Assembly (NCBI GenBank): GCA_963692465.1
Contig: OY829943.1
Location: forward strand, 1,674,001-1,738,000
Origin: JAUZOB01 sp963692465
GTDB taxonomy: Bacteria; Bacteroidota; Bacteroidia; Bacteroidales; Prolixibacteraceae
DNA: 64,000 nucleotides
Reading direction: 5' to 3'
Shown here: positions 41,912-51,331 of the stretch, in pieces
Layout: every line of letters starts with the position of its first letter
Position numbering within the stretch: the stretch's first letter is position 1
Made by a program: the position numbers and the translations under genes
The notes under the pieces: generated by a model
Database searches by the model: none
Told to the model about the DNA's origin: nothing
What the model saw: only the letters and a program-made list of their open reading frames with translations

Positions 41912-43852
41912 TTACTTATAACTTCTCTGAGTGAGTTTCACATTTTCAAACACAAGTTCTTCGCGGTGCAATTCAGGTGCTTCTTCTGCACCCTTATATT
42001 CCCAAGCAGAGACATATGCAAAGTGTTCATCATCGCGTTTAGCTTCCCCATCTTCAGTACAAGATTCCTCGCGGAAATGTCCACCACAAGATTCTCTACG
42101 GTCAAGAGCATCGTGAGCCATAAGTTCTCCTAATTCAAGGAAATCAGCAACACGACTTGCTTTTTCAAGCTCTGGATTTACGTTATTCAGTTCTCCTGGA
42201 ACATAAACATCTTTCCAAAATTCTTTTCGAAGTTCCCGAATTTCCTTTATTGCTTGAGTCAAACCCGCTTCATTTCTTGCCATGCCAACATATTCCCACA
42301 TAATATGTCCAAGTTTCTTATGGAAATAATCAACAGGTTGAGTCCCTTTAATATTATAAAGCTTTTCAAGTCTTTCCTTAACGTTCTTTTCAGCCTCTGC
42401 AAACTCTGGAGCTTTTGTGTCAATCTTGGGAACCATAATCTCGTGAGACAAATAATCGCCAATTGTATAGGGTAATACGAAGTACCCATCAGCTAATCCC
42501 TGCATCAAAGCAGAAGCGCCTAAACGATTAGCCCCATGATCCGAAAAATTCGCTTCACCAATCGCATACAGACCCGGAATTGTCGTCATTAAATCATAAT
42601 CAACCCAAAGACCTCCCATAGTATAGTGAATAGCCGGATAGATCATCATTGGAACCTTATATGGGTCGGTATCGGTAATTTTCTGATACATCTGGAAAAG
42701 ATTTCCGTATTTCTTTTCGATCGTTTCTTTTCCCCAACGCGCAATAGCATCACTGAAATCAAGGAATACGGCCTTTCCTGTATTATTTACACCATAACCT
42801 TCGTCGCAACGTTCCTTAGCTGCCCGCGAAGCAACATCCCGTGGAACTAAGTTCCCATAAGAAGGATATCTTCTTTCGAGATAAAAATCACGATCCTCTA
42901 CCGGAATATCATTCGGACTGATCAAACCTTTCTGTAATTTCTCTGCATCTTCCTTTTTCTTCGGAACCCACACCCGTCCGTCGTTACGTAACGACTCAGA
43001 CATCAGTGTCAATTTTGACTGCTGATCTCCATGAACAGGAATACAGGTCGGATGAATCTGAACAAAACATGGATCAGCAAAATAAGCTCCTTTTTTATAG
43101 CACTGCCAGGCAGCAGAACTATTACTTCCCATGGCATTAGTCGAGAGGAAAAAAACATTACCATATCCTCCGGTAGCAAGAACCACCGCATGAGCACCGT
43201 AACGTTTAATCTCTCCGGTAACCATATCGCGGACAATAACACCTCTTGCTTTACCATCAATAACGACCAAATCAAGCATTTCATGACGAGTATACATCTT
43301 GATCTGACCTTTTGCAATCTGACGATTCATTGCAGCATAGCAACCAAGCAACAACTGTTGTCCGGTCTGACCACGAGCATAAAACGTACGGCTAACCAAC
43401 ACTCCGCCAAAAGTACGATTTGCAAGAGTTCCTCCGTATTCACGGGCAAAAGGAACACCCTGTGCAACGCACTGGTCAATAATATTTGGAGAAACTTCGG
43501 CCAAACGATAAACATTTCCTTCACGAGACCGGTAGTCTCCTCCTTTTATGGTATCATAAAAAAGACGAAATACAGAATCATTATCATTCTGATAATTCTT
43601 TGCAGCATTAATTCCTCCCTGTGCAGCGATAGAGTGCGCACGGCGGGGACTATCCTGGTAACAAAATGCAGTTACGTTATATCCCAATTCAGCCAGAGAT
43701 GCAGCGGCAGAACCACCTGCAAGACCTGTTCCTATTACGATAACATCTAACTTCCTCTTATTGGCAGGACCGACTACTTTAATCGCAGCTCTGTGCCTTC
43801 CCCATTTTTCAGCAAGAGGGCCTTCAGGTATCTTTGAATCTAAAATACTCAT
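41912..43852 (-). CDS. sdhA: succinate dehydrogenase/fumarate reductase flavoprotein subunit
   Basis: The catalytic subunit, interconverting succinate and fumarate with covalently bound FAD. In its 646 residues the FAD-binding start VIVIGTGLAGGSAAASLAELG (about 34-54) is followed by RRAHSIAAQGGINAAKNY (about 70-87, with the His that links to FAD), the active-site block HYTMGGLWVDYDLMTTIPGLYAIGEANFSDHGANRLGASAL (position about 408-448), and the C-terminal helical domain (AHDALDRRESCGGHFREE, about 590). It follows sdhC by 16 bases and precedes sdhB. In anaerobic Bacteroidales this complex usually works as the fumarate reductase of the electron transport chain that makes succinate. Confidence 0.97.
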   Translation of the reverse strand: MSILDSKIPEGPLAEKWGRHRAAIKVVGPANKRKLDVIVIGTGLAGGSAAASLAELGYNVTAFCYQDSPRRAHSIAAQGGINAAKNYQNDNDSVFRLFYDTIKGGDYRSREGNVYRLAEVSPNIIDQCVAQGVPFAREYGGTLANRTFGGVLVSRTFYARGQTGQQLLLGCYAAMNRQIAKGQIKMYTRHEMLDLVVIDGKARGVIVRDMVTGEIKRYGAHAVVLATGGYGNVFFLSTNAMGSNSSAAWQCYKKGAYFADPCFVQIHPTCIPVHGDQQSKLTLMSESLRNDGRVWVPKKKEDAEKLQKGLISPNDIPVEDRDFYLERRYPSYGNLVPRDVASRAAKERCDEGYGVNNTGKAVFLDFSDAIARWGKETIEKKYGNLFQMYQKITDTDPYKVPMMIYPAIHYTMGGLWVDYDLMTTIPGLYAIGEANFSDHGANRLGASALMQGLADGYFVLPYTIGDYLSHEIMVPKIDTKAPEFAEAEKNVKERLEKLYNIKGTQPVDYFHKKLGHIMWEYVGMARNEAGLTQAIKEIRELRKEFWKDVYVPGELNNVNPELEKASRVADFLELGELMAHDALDRRESCGGHFREESCTEDGEAKRDDEHFAYVSAWEYKGAEEAPELHREELVFENVKLTQRSYK

Positions 43853-43868
43853 AATTCAACTTTTAAAA

Positions 43869-44567
43869 TTACTTCCAAAAACCTAACATGAAATACAAAG
43901 GAATCACTGAAAAACCAACAGCAACAAGAATGGCATAAACCTTAGCAATTATTTGCAATCTGCTTTTCCAAATTTTGTTGTTAATTCCAATAGTCTGGAA
44001 TGCAGACCAGAAGCCATGAGTAAGATGTAATCCCAGAAGAATTGCACCTACAATGTAAATAATGCAGTACAATGGACTGTTAATAAACAACGTTGAAACT
44101 AATGCGTAAGCATTCTCCATCCTCACAGAGGAGCCTGCCTGCATAACATCAACTTGTCCTAATGATTCCGGGGCAAACTTAATCTTCGTGAAAAAGTTCA
44201 ACAGATGGATAATCAGGAACACTAAAACCAGAGCACCCAGAATCAACATGTTTTTCGATGCCCATGTTGTCGTCTCTGATTTATTACCCACATTGTAATT
44301 AATCGGTCTTGCCTTCCAATTCTCAAGGCTAATAATAAAGGACCAAATAATATGGATTAAGAAACCCAGGGCCAAAACCGGCTCCATAACTTTGATTAAT
44401 GGATTCGTGGCCATAAAATGTGCGGCCATGTTAAACAAGTCGCCACTCTTGTCAAAAATCAGTAATATATTCAGACAAAGGTGAACAGCGACAAATACCA
44501 ACAGAAATAAACCTGTGACACTCATCAGAATTTTTCTTCCGATAGAAGCGCGAAAAAAATTGCTCAT
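43869..44567 (-). CDS. sdhC: succinate dehydrogenase/fumarate reductase cytochrome b subunit
   Basis: The single membrane subunit of the B-type complex, 232 residues with five hydrophobic helices. It starts MSNFFRASIGRKILMSVTGLFLLVFVAVHL, and further helices lie near 70-90, 110-132, 162-185 and 205-228. Conserved histidines (for example in FVAVHLCLNILLIF, GFLIHIIWSF and LLGLHLTHGFWSAFQTIG) would bind the two hemes b on the two sides of the membrane. It exchanges electrons with the menaquinone pool. It is the first gene of the operon, 52 bases after a near-ideal promoter (44619-44650). Confidence 0.95.
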   Translation of the reverse strand: MSNFFRASIGRKILMSVTGLFLLVFVAVHLCLNILLIFDKSGDLFNMAAHFMATNPLIKVMEPVLALGFLIHIIWSFIISLENWKARPINYNVGNKSETTTWASKNMLILGALVLVFLIIHLLNFFTKIKFAPESLGQVDVMQAGSSVRMENAYALVSTLFINSPLYCIIYIVGAILLGLHLTHGFWSAFQTIGINNKIWKSRLQIIAKVYAILVAVGFSVIPLYFMLGFWK

Positions 44568-44618
44568 ATGCTTCCCATTTTGTTTTTCAAAAAGTGCAGA
44601 ATTATTTAATATTTTTCA

Positions 44619-44650
44619 CAAAAGTAGATTCAATGCACAACACAAACAAA
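44619..44650 (-). promoter_or_regulatory. promoter of sdhCAB
   Basis: On the minus strand TTTG (44650 to 44647), a 20-base spacer and TACTTTTG (44626 to 44619) form a full match to the sigma-ABfr consensus. The start of transcription would be near 44612, giving a leader of about 45 bases. A strong constitutive promoter suits an enzyme of central energy metabolism. Confidence 0.85.
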
Positions 44651-44799
44651 AATTTATTCCAATTTATATTCTTTCTATACAGAAAAAACAACATCTTCAT
44701 TCAAAAAACAGCACAATCACCTGTAGTACACGCGCATAACAAACACAACAACAACTTCACAAATAAATCACATACTCGCAAAACAGCAAGATTTTCTTT

Positions 44800-46008
44800 T
44801 CAATGAAACCGGAAACCTGCCATCCAGGTCATCGTTGTCGCTTTCACAACATGATACATTTTCAACTGAGTTCCAATAAAGAAATGATTTCCAAGATAAT
44901 ATTTCATTCCTATTCGTTGAAAAAGTCTGGTGTCTTTCGCCGGATCATATCGACTCCAAACAGCGTATCCTACTTGTCCGATCAACGCAAAATGATTGAT
45001 GAGCATTTCCCCTCCGGCAAACAAATCGACCGTCAATCGTTTATCGACAGGAGCATAATAAGTCATCATCATCGTTTTAGTCTCATTACCCACGATAACA
45101 GCATTCATGGCTTCGTCATAGTATAACTCTGCACCCAGAGTATAAACCCATTTTGATGAAATCATTCTTTGCCAACCACCAGCTAAACAATATATTGAGA
45201 AATTTTTGGGAATATAATAATCTTTCAGCCTGGTATAAACTGTATCCCGCTGAAGTTGATGAATTCCTTTCTCTACGGAAAAATAAAACGAATCTGACTT
45301 TTTAAACGGAGATTGTATCGCTGCTGCATGAGAGACAAAGGGAACCGAGCCAAAAGAATAGCGGATAGTCAAAAAAGGAGAAGCCAGATTCAGTCCCAGA
45401 TTAGGGACTCTGACGGTCCCATTTGAAAAATGCATATATTCATATCCGCCATTACATGAAAGCCGATCCGAAAGCTGGTAACGAAGCAACAGATTCGCAC
45501 CAACATACCATGCAAAATGGGCTCCGATTGAGGTATTATAAGGGTTCGTATTCTGATTGTAGGGCTTCCATCCTCCCGAAACGCCAAAATCATATTCGTA
45601 ATCAAATGACAACCGGCGCCATTGTTTTAAAGGCGCACCAAAGAATCCGTAAAAAGCAAATGGATGTCCCAACTCTTGTGTATCTCCCAGCTTCGGCAGA
45701 TAGAGCCCTACTCCGTAATAAGGGTGTGAGTTTAACAATTCCCACAAACTATTTCCTCTTGTCTGAAAGCCAACGCGCAAATTAAGAGCATCATAATTTT
45801 CAAGAGGCATCTTTAACTTATTATTTCCCTTTGTGAAGTTATTCTTAAAAACGAAATTCCCATGCTGAGCACTAAATTCGATGAATGGGACAGATTTTTC
45901 CTTTTGTGGAATTGTATCTTGAGCATAGCCACAAAATGGCATAAAGATGAAAAGCAATAACATCCAATGAAAATTCTTTATCTCTTCAAAAAATTGCTTC
46001 CCCTCCAT
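44800..46008 (-). CDS. PagL-like lipid A deacylase (acyloxyacyl hydrolase family)
   Basis: A 402-residue predicted outer-membrane barrel. A signal peptide with a long basic lead (HWMLLLFIFMPFCGYAQ, about 14-30) is followed by alternating strands. The key block YEYMHFSNGTVRVPNLGLNL (about 190-209) resembles the catalytic HxSN motif of PagL, which removes the 3-position acyl chain of lipid A; the His and Ser there would be catalytic. The Bacteroidota versions are about twice as long as the Pseudomonas enzyme, as here. It lies 21 bases after the large DUF3352-like gene and may be co-transcribed with it. Loss of one acyl chain would change how host receptors see the lipid A, but the activity is only inferred from one motif. 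Confidence 0.72.
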   Translation of the reverse strand: MEGKQFFEEIKNFHWMLLLFIFMPFCGYAQDTIPQKEKSVPFIEFSAQHGNFVFKNNFTKGNNKLKMPLENYDALNLRVGFQTRGNSLWELLNSHPYYGVGLYLPKLGDTQELGHPFAFYGFFGAPLKQWRRLSFDYEYDFGVSGGWKPYNQNTNPYNTSIGAHFAWYVGANLLLRYQLSDRLSCNGGYEYMHFSNGTVRVPNLGLNLASPFLTIRYSFGSVPFVSHAAAIQSPFKKSDSFYFSVEKGIHQLQRDTVYTRLKDYYIPKNFSIYCLAGGWQRMISSKWVYTLGAELYYDEAMNAVIVGNETKTMMMTYYAPVDKRLTVDLFAGGEMLINHFALIGQVGYAVWSRYDPAKDTRLFQRIGMKYYLGNHFFIGTQLKMYHVVKATTMTWMAGFRFH

Positions 46009-46029
46009 ATCAGTTTTGAAATTTCCCGG

Positions 46030-48786
46030 TCATCTTGCAATCTGATAAAGGGAAATTCCACCACTTTCATTTCCCACAACTACAAAAACATTTTTCTGCC
46101 CATCTAACCATCCTAAATCAAAACCGATTGTTCCAATAATCGGAAACCCATTTTCTATTTCTCCAGATGCATTAAAAAGACTTATTTTCCCTGATGAGCT
46201 GGAAAAAGTTCCAATAAACCCTTTACCTCCTCCCGAAGAAAAGACAGCCGGAGGAGCAGATAGTTTCCCCTTCGGATTCCAGCTAAAAAGTTTTGAACCA
46301 ACAGCATTAAAAACCTCTAGTTTGTCTGCCGTCGCAATAAAGATCTCATCTTGATTATTTCCATACAGATCCCCACAGGTAACCCATTGAACAGAGGGTG
46401 CCATTCCCGTTCCCCATACTCCTCGTTTGCCGGAAAAAGAAAGCGACTGAAGATTTCCGGAACGATCAACGAACAGGACATAACTATTTTCGAGCCTTTC
46501 ATGAAGACTCAAACATAAAGATCCATCCTGTACATCCTCGTTAGAAGAAGTTCGTACACGCTCCTGCCCTTTTCTATCAAGAACATAAATCTTATTTTTA
46601 TCTGCAAAAACAAGATAATCTTTCGTCCCGATTCTTGCATACAAGATGGAATGAGTCACAGTACTTCCCGAACTTTTAAAAGCCCAACCAGGAATAAGCT
46701 TCCCTTTACTATTAAGAGCTAATATTTTATGGTTTTCGATTGCAATCAGATAGCGATAATTACGATCCCGGTCATAATCAACCGCAACGACCCCATTCGT
46801 TGCCGGTATTTTGAGGTTTATCGGAAATCCGGAAATACTCTTACCTTTCCGATCAATAATATAGATTTGCTTTCTTGTGTTAAAAAGGAACTGGTACTTA
46901 TTGCTACGATAATAGTCAATTTGCTGAATCCTGCCCATAATCCGTCCGGGTAATGCCAACTTCCATTCAACATCCCCCGCAGCATCAATCAAATAAAGAT
47001 TATTACATTGATCCTGCACAATAATCTCCCGTTTATTCGGATTCAGATGATTCTTCACAATCTGAGGAGGAATAGCCAATGGTGCATCAAGACGGCAATT
47101 CCACAATTTCTCCGTATTAGAAGACTTCCCTTCGTAAAAAAGAATTCCCTGATTCTCAATCATTCCCTTTCTGGAACACAATCGCCATCCAACGGACTTA
47201 AAATTTCGGGCTGTCTCTATATTCCAATTAAGTCGGGCAACCAGTTGTTCGTCAAGATAAGAACCTGCCAGAAGAATACCGGGAGTAACATCCAGATAAG
47301 AATAAAGATTTCCTCGGGAAATTAAATTCTCTTTCACTTGAAGATAACGATTACAAGAAGTTAAGACTTCTCCCTTTTGCATCGACCGGACATAGTTCCA
47401 TAAAGTTGTCGTATTATCGGCAAAGACAAGATATTTATCATAAAATGTAAAGCATCGGAATTTGGATGAAGCAAAAAGGTCACCAAGAAGTGTCCTTGCA
47501 AAATCCTCAAACGGCATCGTATAAAAGTCATATTCGTCGTTCCCGACATAAACACTATTCTTTATTTTTTTACTTAAAGGATGCCGCTTATTATATCCCT
47601 GTATAAGTTCCTCCACCTGTTTCTTTGCTGATTTAACTCCTGACAGTTCAAACAGAAGGAGTCGATTCCTTGATATAACGGTTTTATCTACATCCGTAAA
47701 AGCCAATGCAATCTCATCTCCGGTAATATGAGTAAATAAATCAACCAAGTCAACACCCGATGCATTCTTTATTGCTTTTAATTCTTCTACCCGTTGATAG
47801 TATTTATGCTGTTTTTGCAAATAATTATCAAGATCAGAAAAATAAGTTTTAAGATTGCTTAATCCATAAGATAAATAGAAGGAAGTATTAGCAGGAAGAA
47901 CCTGATCGATCTTGTGATCAACAGGCGTCTGGTCAAGGAGCAAATTAAGATAATTATTCAGGGAGTCATTCGTCGATGAATAACCGGAAAACAAGACCCG
48001 CTGACTTTCCATATTAAGATTAATGCAACTCCAGCAAGCATAAGTCAACGATGCAATAGTTTTTTTAAGATGACTTTCGGAGAAAAAGGAAGTTAACCGT
48101 GAGAAATAACGATGATTAATAAACACATTAACATCTGCATCCGGATTCCGATTCTTAAATACTTTTTTAAAAAAAGGATCTTCATAAATTGAAGGCATTT
48201 TATATTGACGCATTGCATCTTCGACAAAAACAGTTGCCGGACTGAATATCAATGTATTATTTAAAAATGAGAAAGAAAAAGCGATTCTCCCGTAACGATC
48301 CTGCGCATCATAAATATACTCCTGGTTATAGGCTCTTTCTTTCAGGATAAATCCCTCCTTGTTTACAACTTTCACAAGAATTGATTTTACTTTCGAAGAC
48401 TTTTGTGAAACCTTAAGAGGAAGAATAAATACCGGTTGATAATCGTTATTCCCAAAATAGTTAAAAGTCAGAATAGCCTTACAATCTTTCAATTGTTCTG
48501 CCAGCGCCAAATTCGAATGAAGAATAGAATCGGCCAGATCACAGGCCCGATTGATATCTTTATACGCCCCCATCCGGAGTAGCCCCTGCCAAATTGGATT
48601 CTGTTTCAAATCTGAGGTCAACTGAGAGGGCGAGTTAACGACTAACAACATGGGAGTATTTGGTGTTACCATCTTCAGCGCAGGAATAATATCCTTATTC
48701 TCCTGCTTTTCTGAATAAAAGTAATACACCGTCCCTCCTATTGCTAAAAGCATAAAAGCAACAGCCCATATCCAGATTCGCTTCAT
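46030..48786 (-). CDS. large membrane-anchored DUF3352-like protein with a C-terminal propeller-like half
   Basis: The frame is open from a TTG at 48810, but ATG 48786 (MKRIWIWAVAFMLLAIGG) is the sensible start, giving 918 residues. One N-terminal helix (residues 4-24) anchors the protein; the rest is probably periplasmic. Residues 40-560 (TPNTPMLLVVNSPSQLTSDL, NPDADVNVFINHRYFS, DEIALAFTDVDKT) resemble the DUF3352 group of Bacteroidales. Residues 570-918 are repeated short strands with pattern VYVLDRKGQERVR, LYLIDAAGDVEWKL, IYIIDRKGKSISG, each about 40-45 residues apart, as in a quinoprotein-like beta-propeller. No catalytic motif is seen. It is followed by the PagL-like gene, so a role in envelope maintenance is possible. 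Function unknown. Confidence 0.6.
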   Translation of the reverse strand: MKRIWIWAVAFMLLAIGGTVYYFYSEKQENKDIIPALKMVTPNTPMLLVVNSPSQLTSDLKQNPIWQGLLRMGAYKDINRACDLADSILHSNLALAEQLKDCKAILTFNYFGNNDYQPVFILPLKVSQKSSKVKSILVKVVNKEGFILKERAYNQEYIYDAQDRYGRIAFSFSFLNNTLIFSPATVFVEDAMRQYKMPSIYEDPFFKKVFKNRNPDADVNVFINHRYFSRLTSFFSESHLKKTIASLTYACWSCINLNMESQRVLFSGYSSTNDSLNNYLNLLLDQTPVDHKIDQVLPANTSFYLSYGLSNLKTYFSDLDNYLQKQHKYYQRVEELKAIKNASGVDLVDLFTHITGDEIALAFTDVDKTVISRNRLLLFELSGVKSAKKQVEELIQGYNKRHPLSKKIKNSVYVGNDEYDFYTMPFEDFARTLLGDLFASSKFRCFTFYDKYLVFADNTTTLWNYVRSMQKGEVLTSCNRYLQVKENLISRGNLYSYLDVTPGILLAGSYLDEQLVARLNWNIETARNFKSVGWRLCSRKGMIENQGILFYEGKSSNTEKLWNCRLDAPLAIPPQIVKNHLNPNKREIIVQDQCNNLYLIDAAGDVEWKLALPGRIMGRIQQIDYYRSNKYQFLFNTRKQIYIIDRKGKSISGFPINLKIPATNGVVAVDYDRDRNYRYLIAIENHKILALNSKGKLIPGWAFKSSGSTVTHSILYARIGTKDYLVFADKNKIYVLDRKGQERVRTSSNEDVQDGSLCLSLHERLENSYVLFVDRSGNLQSLSFSGKRGVWGTGMAPSVQWVTCGDLYGNNQDEIFIATADKLEVFNAVGSKLFSWNPKGKLSAPPAVFSSGGGKGFIGTFSSSSGKISLFNASGEIENGFPIIGTIGFDLGWLDGQKNVFVVVGNESGGISLYQIAR

Positions 48787-48953
48787 TATCCTGAAATTAT
48801 ATTCTTTCAAAATTACTGAGATTCTCAGTCGATCCCATAAGATTTGACTTAAATATAATCAAAATCTTCTTTATTGGAGAAGTAGGCAAAAAATCTTCAT
48901 TCTCCTATTCGTTATTTTTTCGGAAATAGCAACAAGATGTGAGCGAAACAGCC

Positions 48954-50207
48954 CTACTCAAGCGATGCATCAACATCCAGAAAACGATATATTTTATCCG
49001 AACGCCTCACCTTATCCGCAACTGGAATAGAGCAAACCTCTCCTTTGATCACTTTTTCCGTGGAGTTCAGGTCGACCCTAATTTCTGTAACAGTCGTTTT
49101 GACCACCCCTGTTGTTGGCCCGACAATCAAAATCTCATCACCAACAGAGATATCATGAGTATCTATTTTACATTCCGCAACCCCAATATTTGAGAAATAA
49201 TTATCGACCCTTCCGATATATAATTTCCGTTTGGTTGCTGATGATCCATAATTTTTACTCCATTCCCCGAGCCTTTGTCCGAGATAGTATCCATCCCAGA
49301 ATCCCCGGTTAAATACGGTTGTCAGTCTTGAATCCCAGTCTGCGATTTTTTCTTCTGTGAAAGTCTTTTCAAAGTAAGCATTTACAGCTTCATGATAACA
49401 TTCGACAACTGTTTTTACATATTCAGCGGATCGGGCTCTTCCCTCTATTTTTAAAACAGTGACTCCCGAATCAAGTATTTTATTCAAAAAATGAATCGTT
49501 TTAAGATCTTTGGGCGACATAATATATTCATTCTCAATATCCAGTTCCGCCCCTGTACCTTTATCGGTAACCGTATATCCTCTACGACAGATCTGAAAAC
49601 AATTTCCCCGGTTAGCAGAGGCATTCATCTCATGAAGACTCAGATAACATTTTCCGGAGACCGCCATACAAAGAGCTCCATGTACAAACATCTCCAGACG
49701 AACTGGCTTGCCGTCTGGGCCATTAATTTGCTGTTCTCTGATTTGTTCAGTAACCTTAGCCACCTTATCCAGGGTCATTTCCCGGGCAAGCACCATCACA
49801 TTGGCAAACTGGGAATAAAAACGGACTGCCTCAATATTCGTGACATTCACCTGTGTCGAGATATGGACTTCTACTCCAATCTGTCGGGCATAGGTTATCG
49901 CCGCAAGATCCGACGCGATAATCGCCGTAATTCCAGCCTCTTTAGCATGATCAATAACCGAATGCAACTTAGGTATTTCTTCGTCAAAAATGATCGTATT
50001 TACGGTCAGATAAGTTCTCACTCCATGTTCCTTCGCCTGATCGCAAATGGAATGCAAATCTTTTAATGTAAAATTACTTGAAGAACGGGCCCTCATGTTA
50101 AGCTGTTCAACTCCGAAATATACAGAATCCGCCCCAGCCTGAAAAGCCGCAATCAATGATTCATAAGATCCGACAGGAGCCATTATTTCAATATCGTTTC
50201 TTGTCAT
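48954..50207 (-). CDS. trhP: U32-family tRNA hydroxylation protein TrhP-like
   Basis: A 417-residue member of the U32 peptidase-like family, whose characterised bacterial members (TrhP, formerly YegQ) take part in hydroxylation of uridine-34 in tRNA rather than proteolysis. Signatures: IMAPVGSYESLIAAFQAGADSVYFGVEQLNMR (position about 8-39), the cysteine-bearing block FVHGALCMAVSGKCYLSLHEMNASANRGNCFQICRR (about 178-213, four Cys as for an iron-sulfur cluster), and LKIEGRARSAEYVKTVVECYH (about 252). It starts 4 bases after dusB, another uridine-modifying enzyme, so both probably act on tRNA in one operon. The family contains several related subgroups; the exact member is uncertain. Confidence 0.85.
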   Translation of the reverse strand: MTRNDIEIMAPVGSYESLIAAFQAGADSVYFGVEQLNMRARSSSNFTLKDLHSICDQAKEHGVRTYLTVNTIIFDEEIPKLHSVIDHAKEAGITAIIASDLAAITYARQIGVEVHISTQVNVTNIEAVRFYSQFANVMVLAREMTLDKVAKVTEQIREQQINGPDGKPVRLEMFVHGALCMAVSGKCYLSLHEMNASANRGNCFQICRRGYTVTDKGTGAELDIENEYIMSPKDLKTIHFLNKILDSGVTVLKIEGRARSAEYVKTVVECYHEAVNAYFEKTFTEEKIADWDSRLTTVFNRGFWDGYYLGQRLGEWSKNYGSSATKRKLYIGRVDNYFSNIGVAECKIDTHDISVGDEILIVGPTTGVVKTTVTEIRVDLNSTEKVIKGEVCSIPVADKVRRSDKIYRFLDVDASLE

Positions 50208-50211
50208 TTTC

Positions 50212-51225
50212 CTAAATTAATCCCATTTCTGAATATTCTACCCGTTGGTCGTGATATCGTTCTGCAATTGCATCCAGCAAAGAAAGGACCTCTTTTATCT
50301 CCTGAGCCTGAAGTAACGTCACTCTCAAATTTCTAAAATCAGGAAGATTCGGAAAGTAACGGGCAAAATGTCTTCTCATCTCAAGAATAGCACATCGCTC
50401 CTCATCTTTCCATGATATAGCTTGCGCCAGTTGCTCCTTTACATTTTCAACAATCTCAGGAACCGTTGGCGGAGGAAGCAGTTCTCCAGTTTTAAAATAA
50501 TGTTTTATTTCTCTGAATATCCATGGACGGCCAATAGCAGCACGGCCAATCATCAATCCGTCAACGCCAGAGTATTCATATAATTCTTTTGCCTTCAAAG
50601 GGCTGGTAATGTCCCCGTTACCTATCACCGGAATATGCATCCGCGGATTCTTTTTTATCTGAGCAATAAGGGACCAATCGGCTTTCCCCGCATAAATCTG
50701 ACTTCTGGTTCTTCCATGAACAGCAAGAGCACTGATTCCCACATCCTGAAGTTGTTCGGCCAGTGCAACAATAGGTTTATCCGTCTCATCCCATCCCAAA
50801 CGGGTTTTAACAGTCACCGGCAATTGAACTGCTTTCACAATTTCCGCCGTCATCTTAATCAATTTTGGAATATCCCTAAGCATCCCGGCTCCATCACCTC
50901 TGGAAGCAATCTTTTTCATCGGACATCCAAAATTAATATCAATATAATCAGGGTGTGCCTCCTCTGCTACCTGTGCAGCATGAACCATAGAAGATATATC
51001 GTGCCCATAGATTTGAATGGCCACAGGCCGATCAAAATCAAAAATAGTCATTTTCTTTTTGGTCTTCTCTACATTCCGAATCAGTGCTTCAGACGAAATA
51101 AATTCAGTGGTCATCACATCTGCACCGTACTTCTTACACATGTATCGAAAAGACTTGTAGGTAACATCTTCCATCGGAGCAAGAAAAAGAGGAAGATCGC
51201 CCAACTGTATACTACCAATATTCAC
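50212..51225 (-). CDS. dusB: tRNA-dihydrouridine synthase B
   Basis: Reduces uridine to dihydrouridine in tRNA with FMN and NADPH. The 337-residue product shows LFLAPMEDVTYKSFRYMCKKYG (about 13-34), EFISSEALIRN, IQIYGHD, DINFGCPMKKIASRGDGAGMLRD (about 95-117, active-site Cys), VHGRTRSQIYAGKADW (about 173) and VIGNGDITSPLKAKELYEYSGVDGLMIGRAAIGRPWIF (position about 202-238, phosphate-binding). The start is GTG at 51225: an in-frame stop lies four codons upstream and no ATG gives a complete N-terminus. A -7-like TATCTTTG (51260 to 51253) lies 28 bases upstream, after the PBP1A terminator, so the dusB-trhP pair likely has its own promoter. Confidence 0.95.
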   Translation of the reverse strand: MNIGSIQLGDLPLFLAPMEDVTYKSFRYMCKKYGADVMTTEFISSEALIRNVEKTKKKMTIFDFDRPVAIQIYGHDISSMVHAAQVAEEAHPDYIDINFGCPMKKIASRGDGAGMLRDIPKLIKMTAEIVKAVQLPVTVKTRLGWDETDKPIVALAEQLQDVGISALAVHGRTRSQIYAGKADWSLIAQIKKNPRMHIPVIGNGDITSPLKAKELYEYSGVDGLMIGRAAIGRPWIFREIKHYFKTGELLPPPTVPEIVENVKEQLAQAISWKDEERCAILEMRRHFARYFPNLPDFRNLRVTLLQAQEIKEVLSLLDAIAERYHDQRVEYSEMGLI

Positions 51226-51252
51226 TTTTGCCGTTTCTTATTGTTTCCGCCA

Positions 51253-51260
51253 CAAAGATA
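51253..51260 (-). promoter_or_regulatory. possible -7 element of the dusB-trhP operon
   Basis: TATCTTTG on the minus strand fits TAnnTTTG and lies between the PBP1A terminator and the dusB GTG start. No good -33 match is visible at 20 bases upstream, because that position falls in the terminator stem. Tentative. Confidence 0.4.
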
Positions 51261-51279
51261 GCAAATGCTATAAAATACA

Positions 51280-51310
51280 GAGTCCCAAAGAAATGATTTC
51301 CTTGGGACTC
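51280..51310 (-). terminator. hairpin after the PBP1A gene
   Basis: A 9-bp stem GAGTCCCAA (51280-51288) and TTGGGACTC (51302-51310) starts 21 bases after the PBP1A stop. The following bases on the minus strand (TGTATTTT) form only a poor T-run, so termination may be partial. Confidence 0.6.
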
Positions 51311-51331
51311 CTGCATGTATAATCGAAGTAT

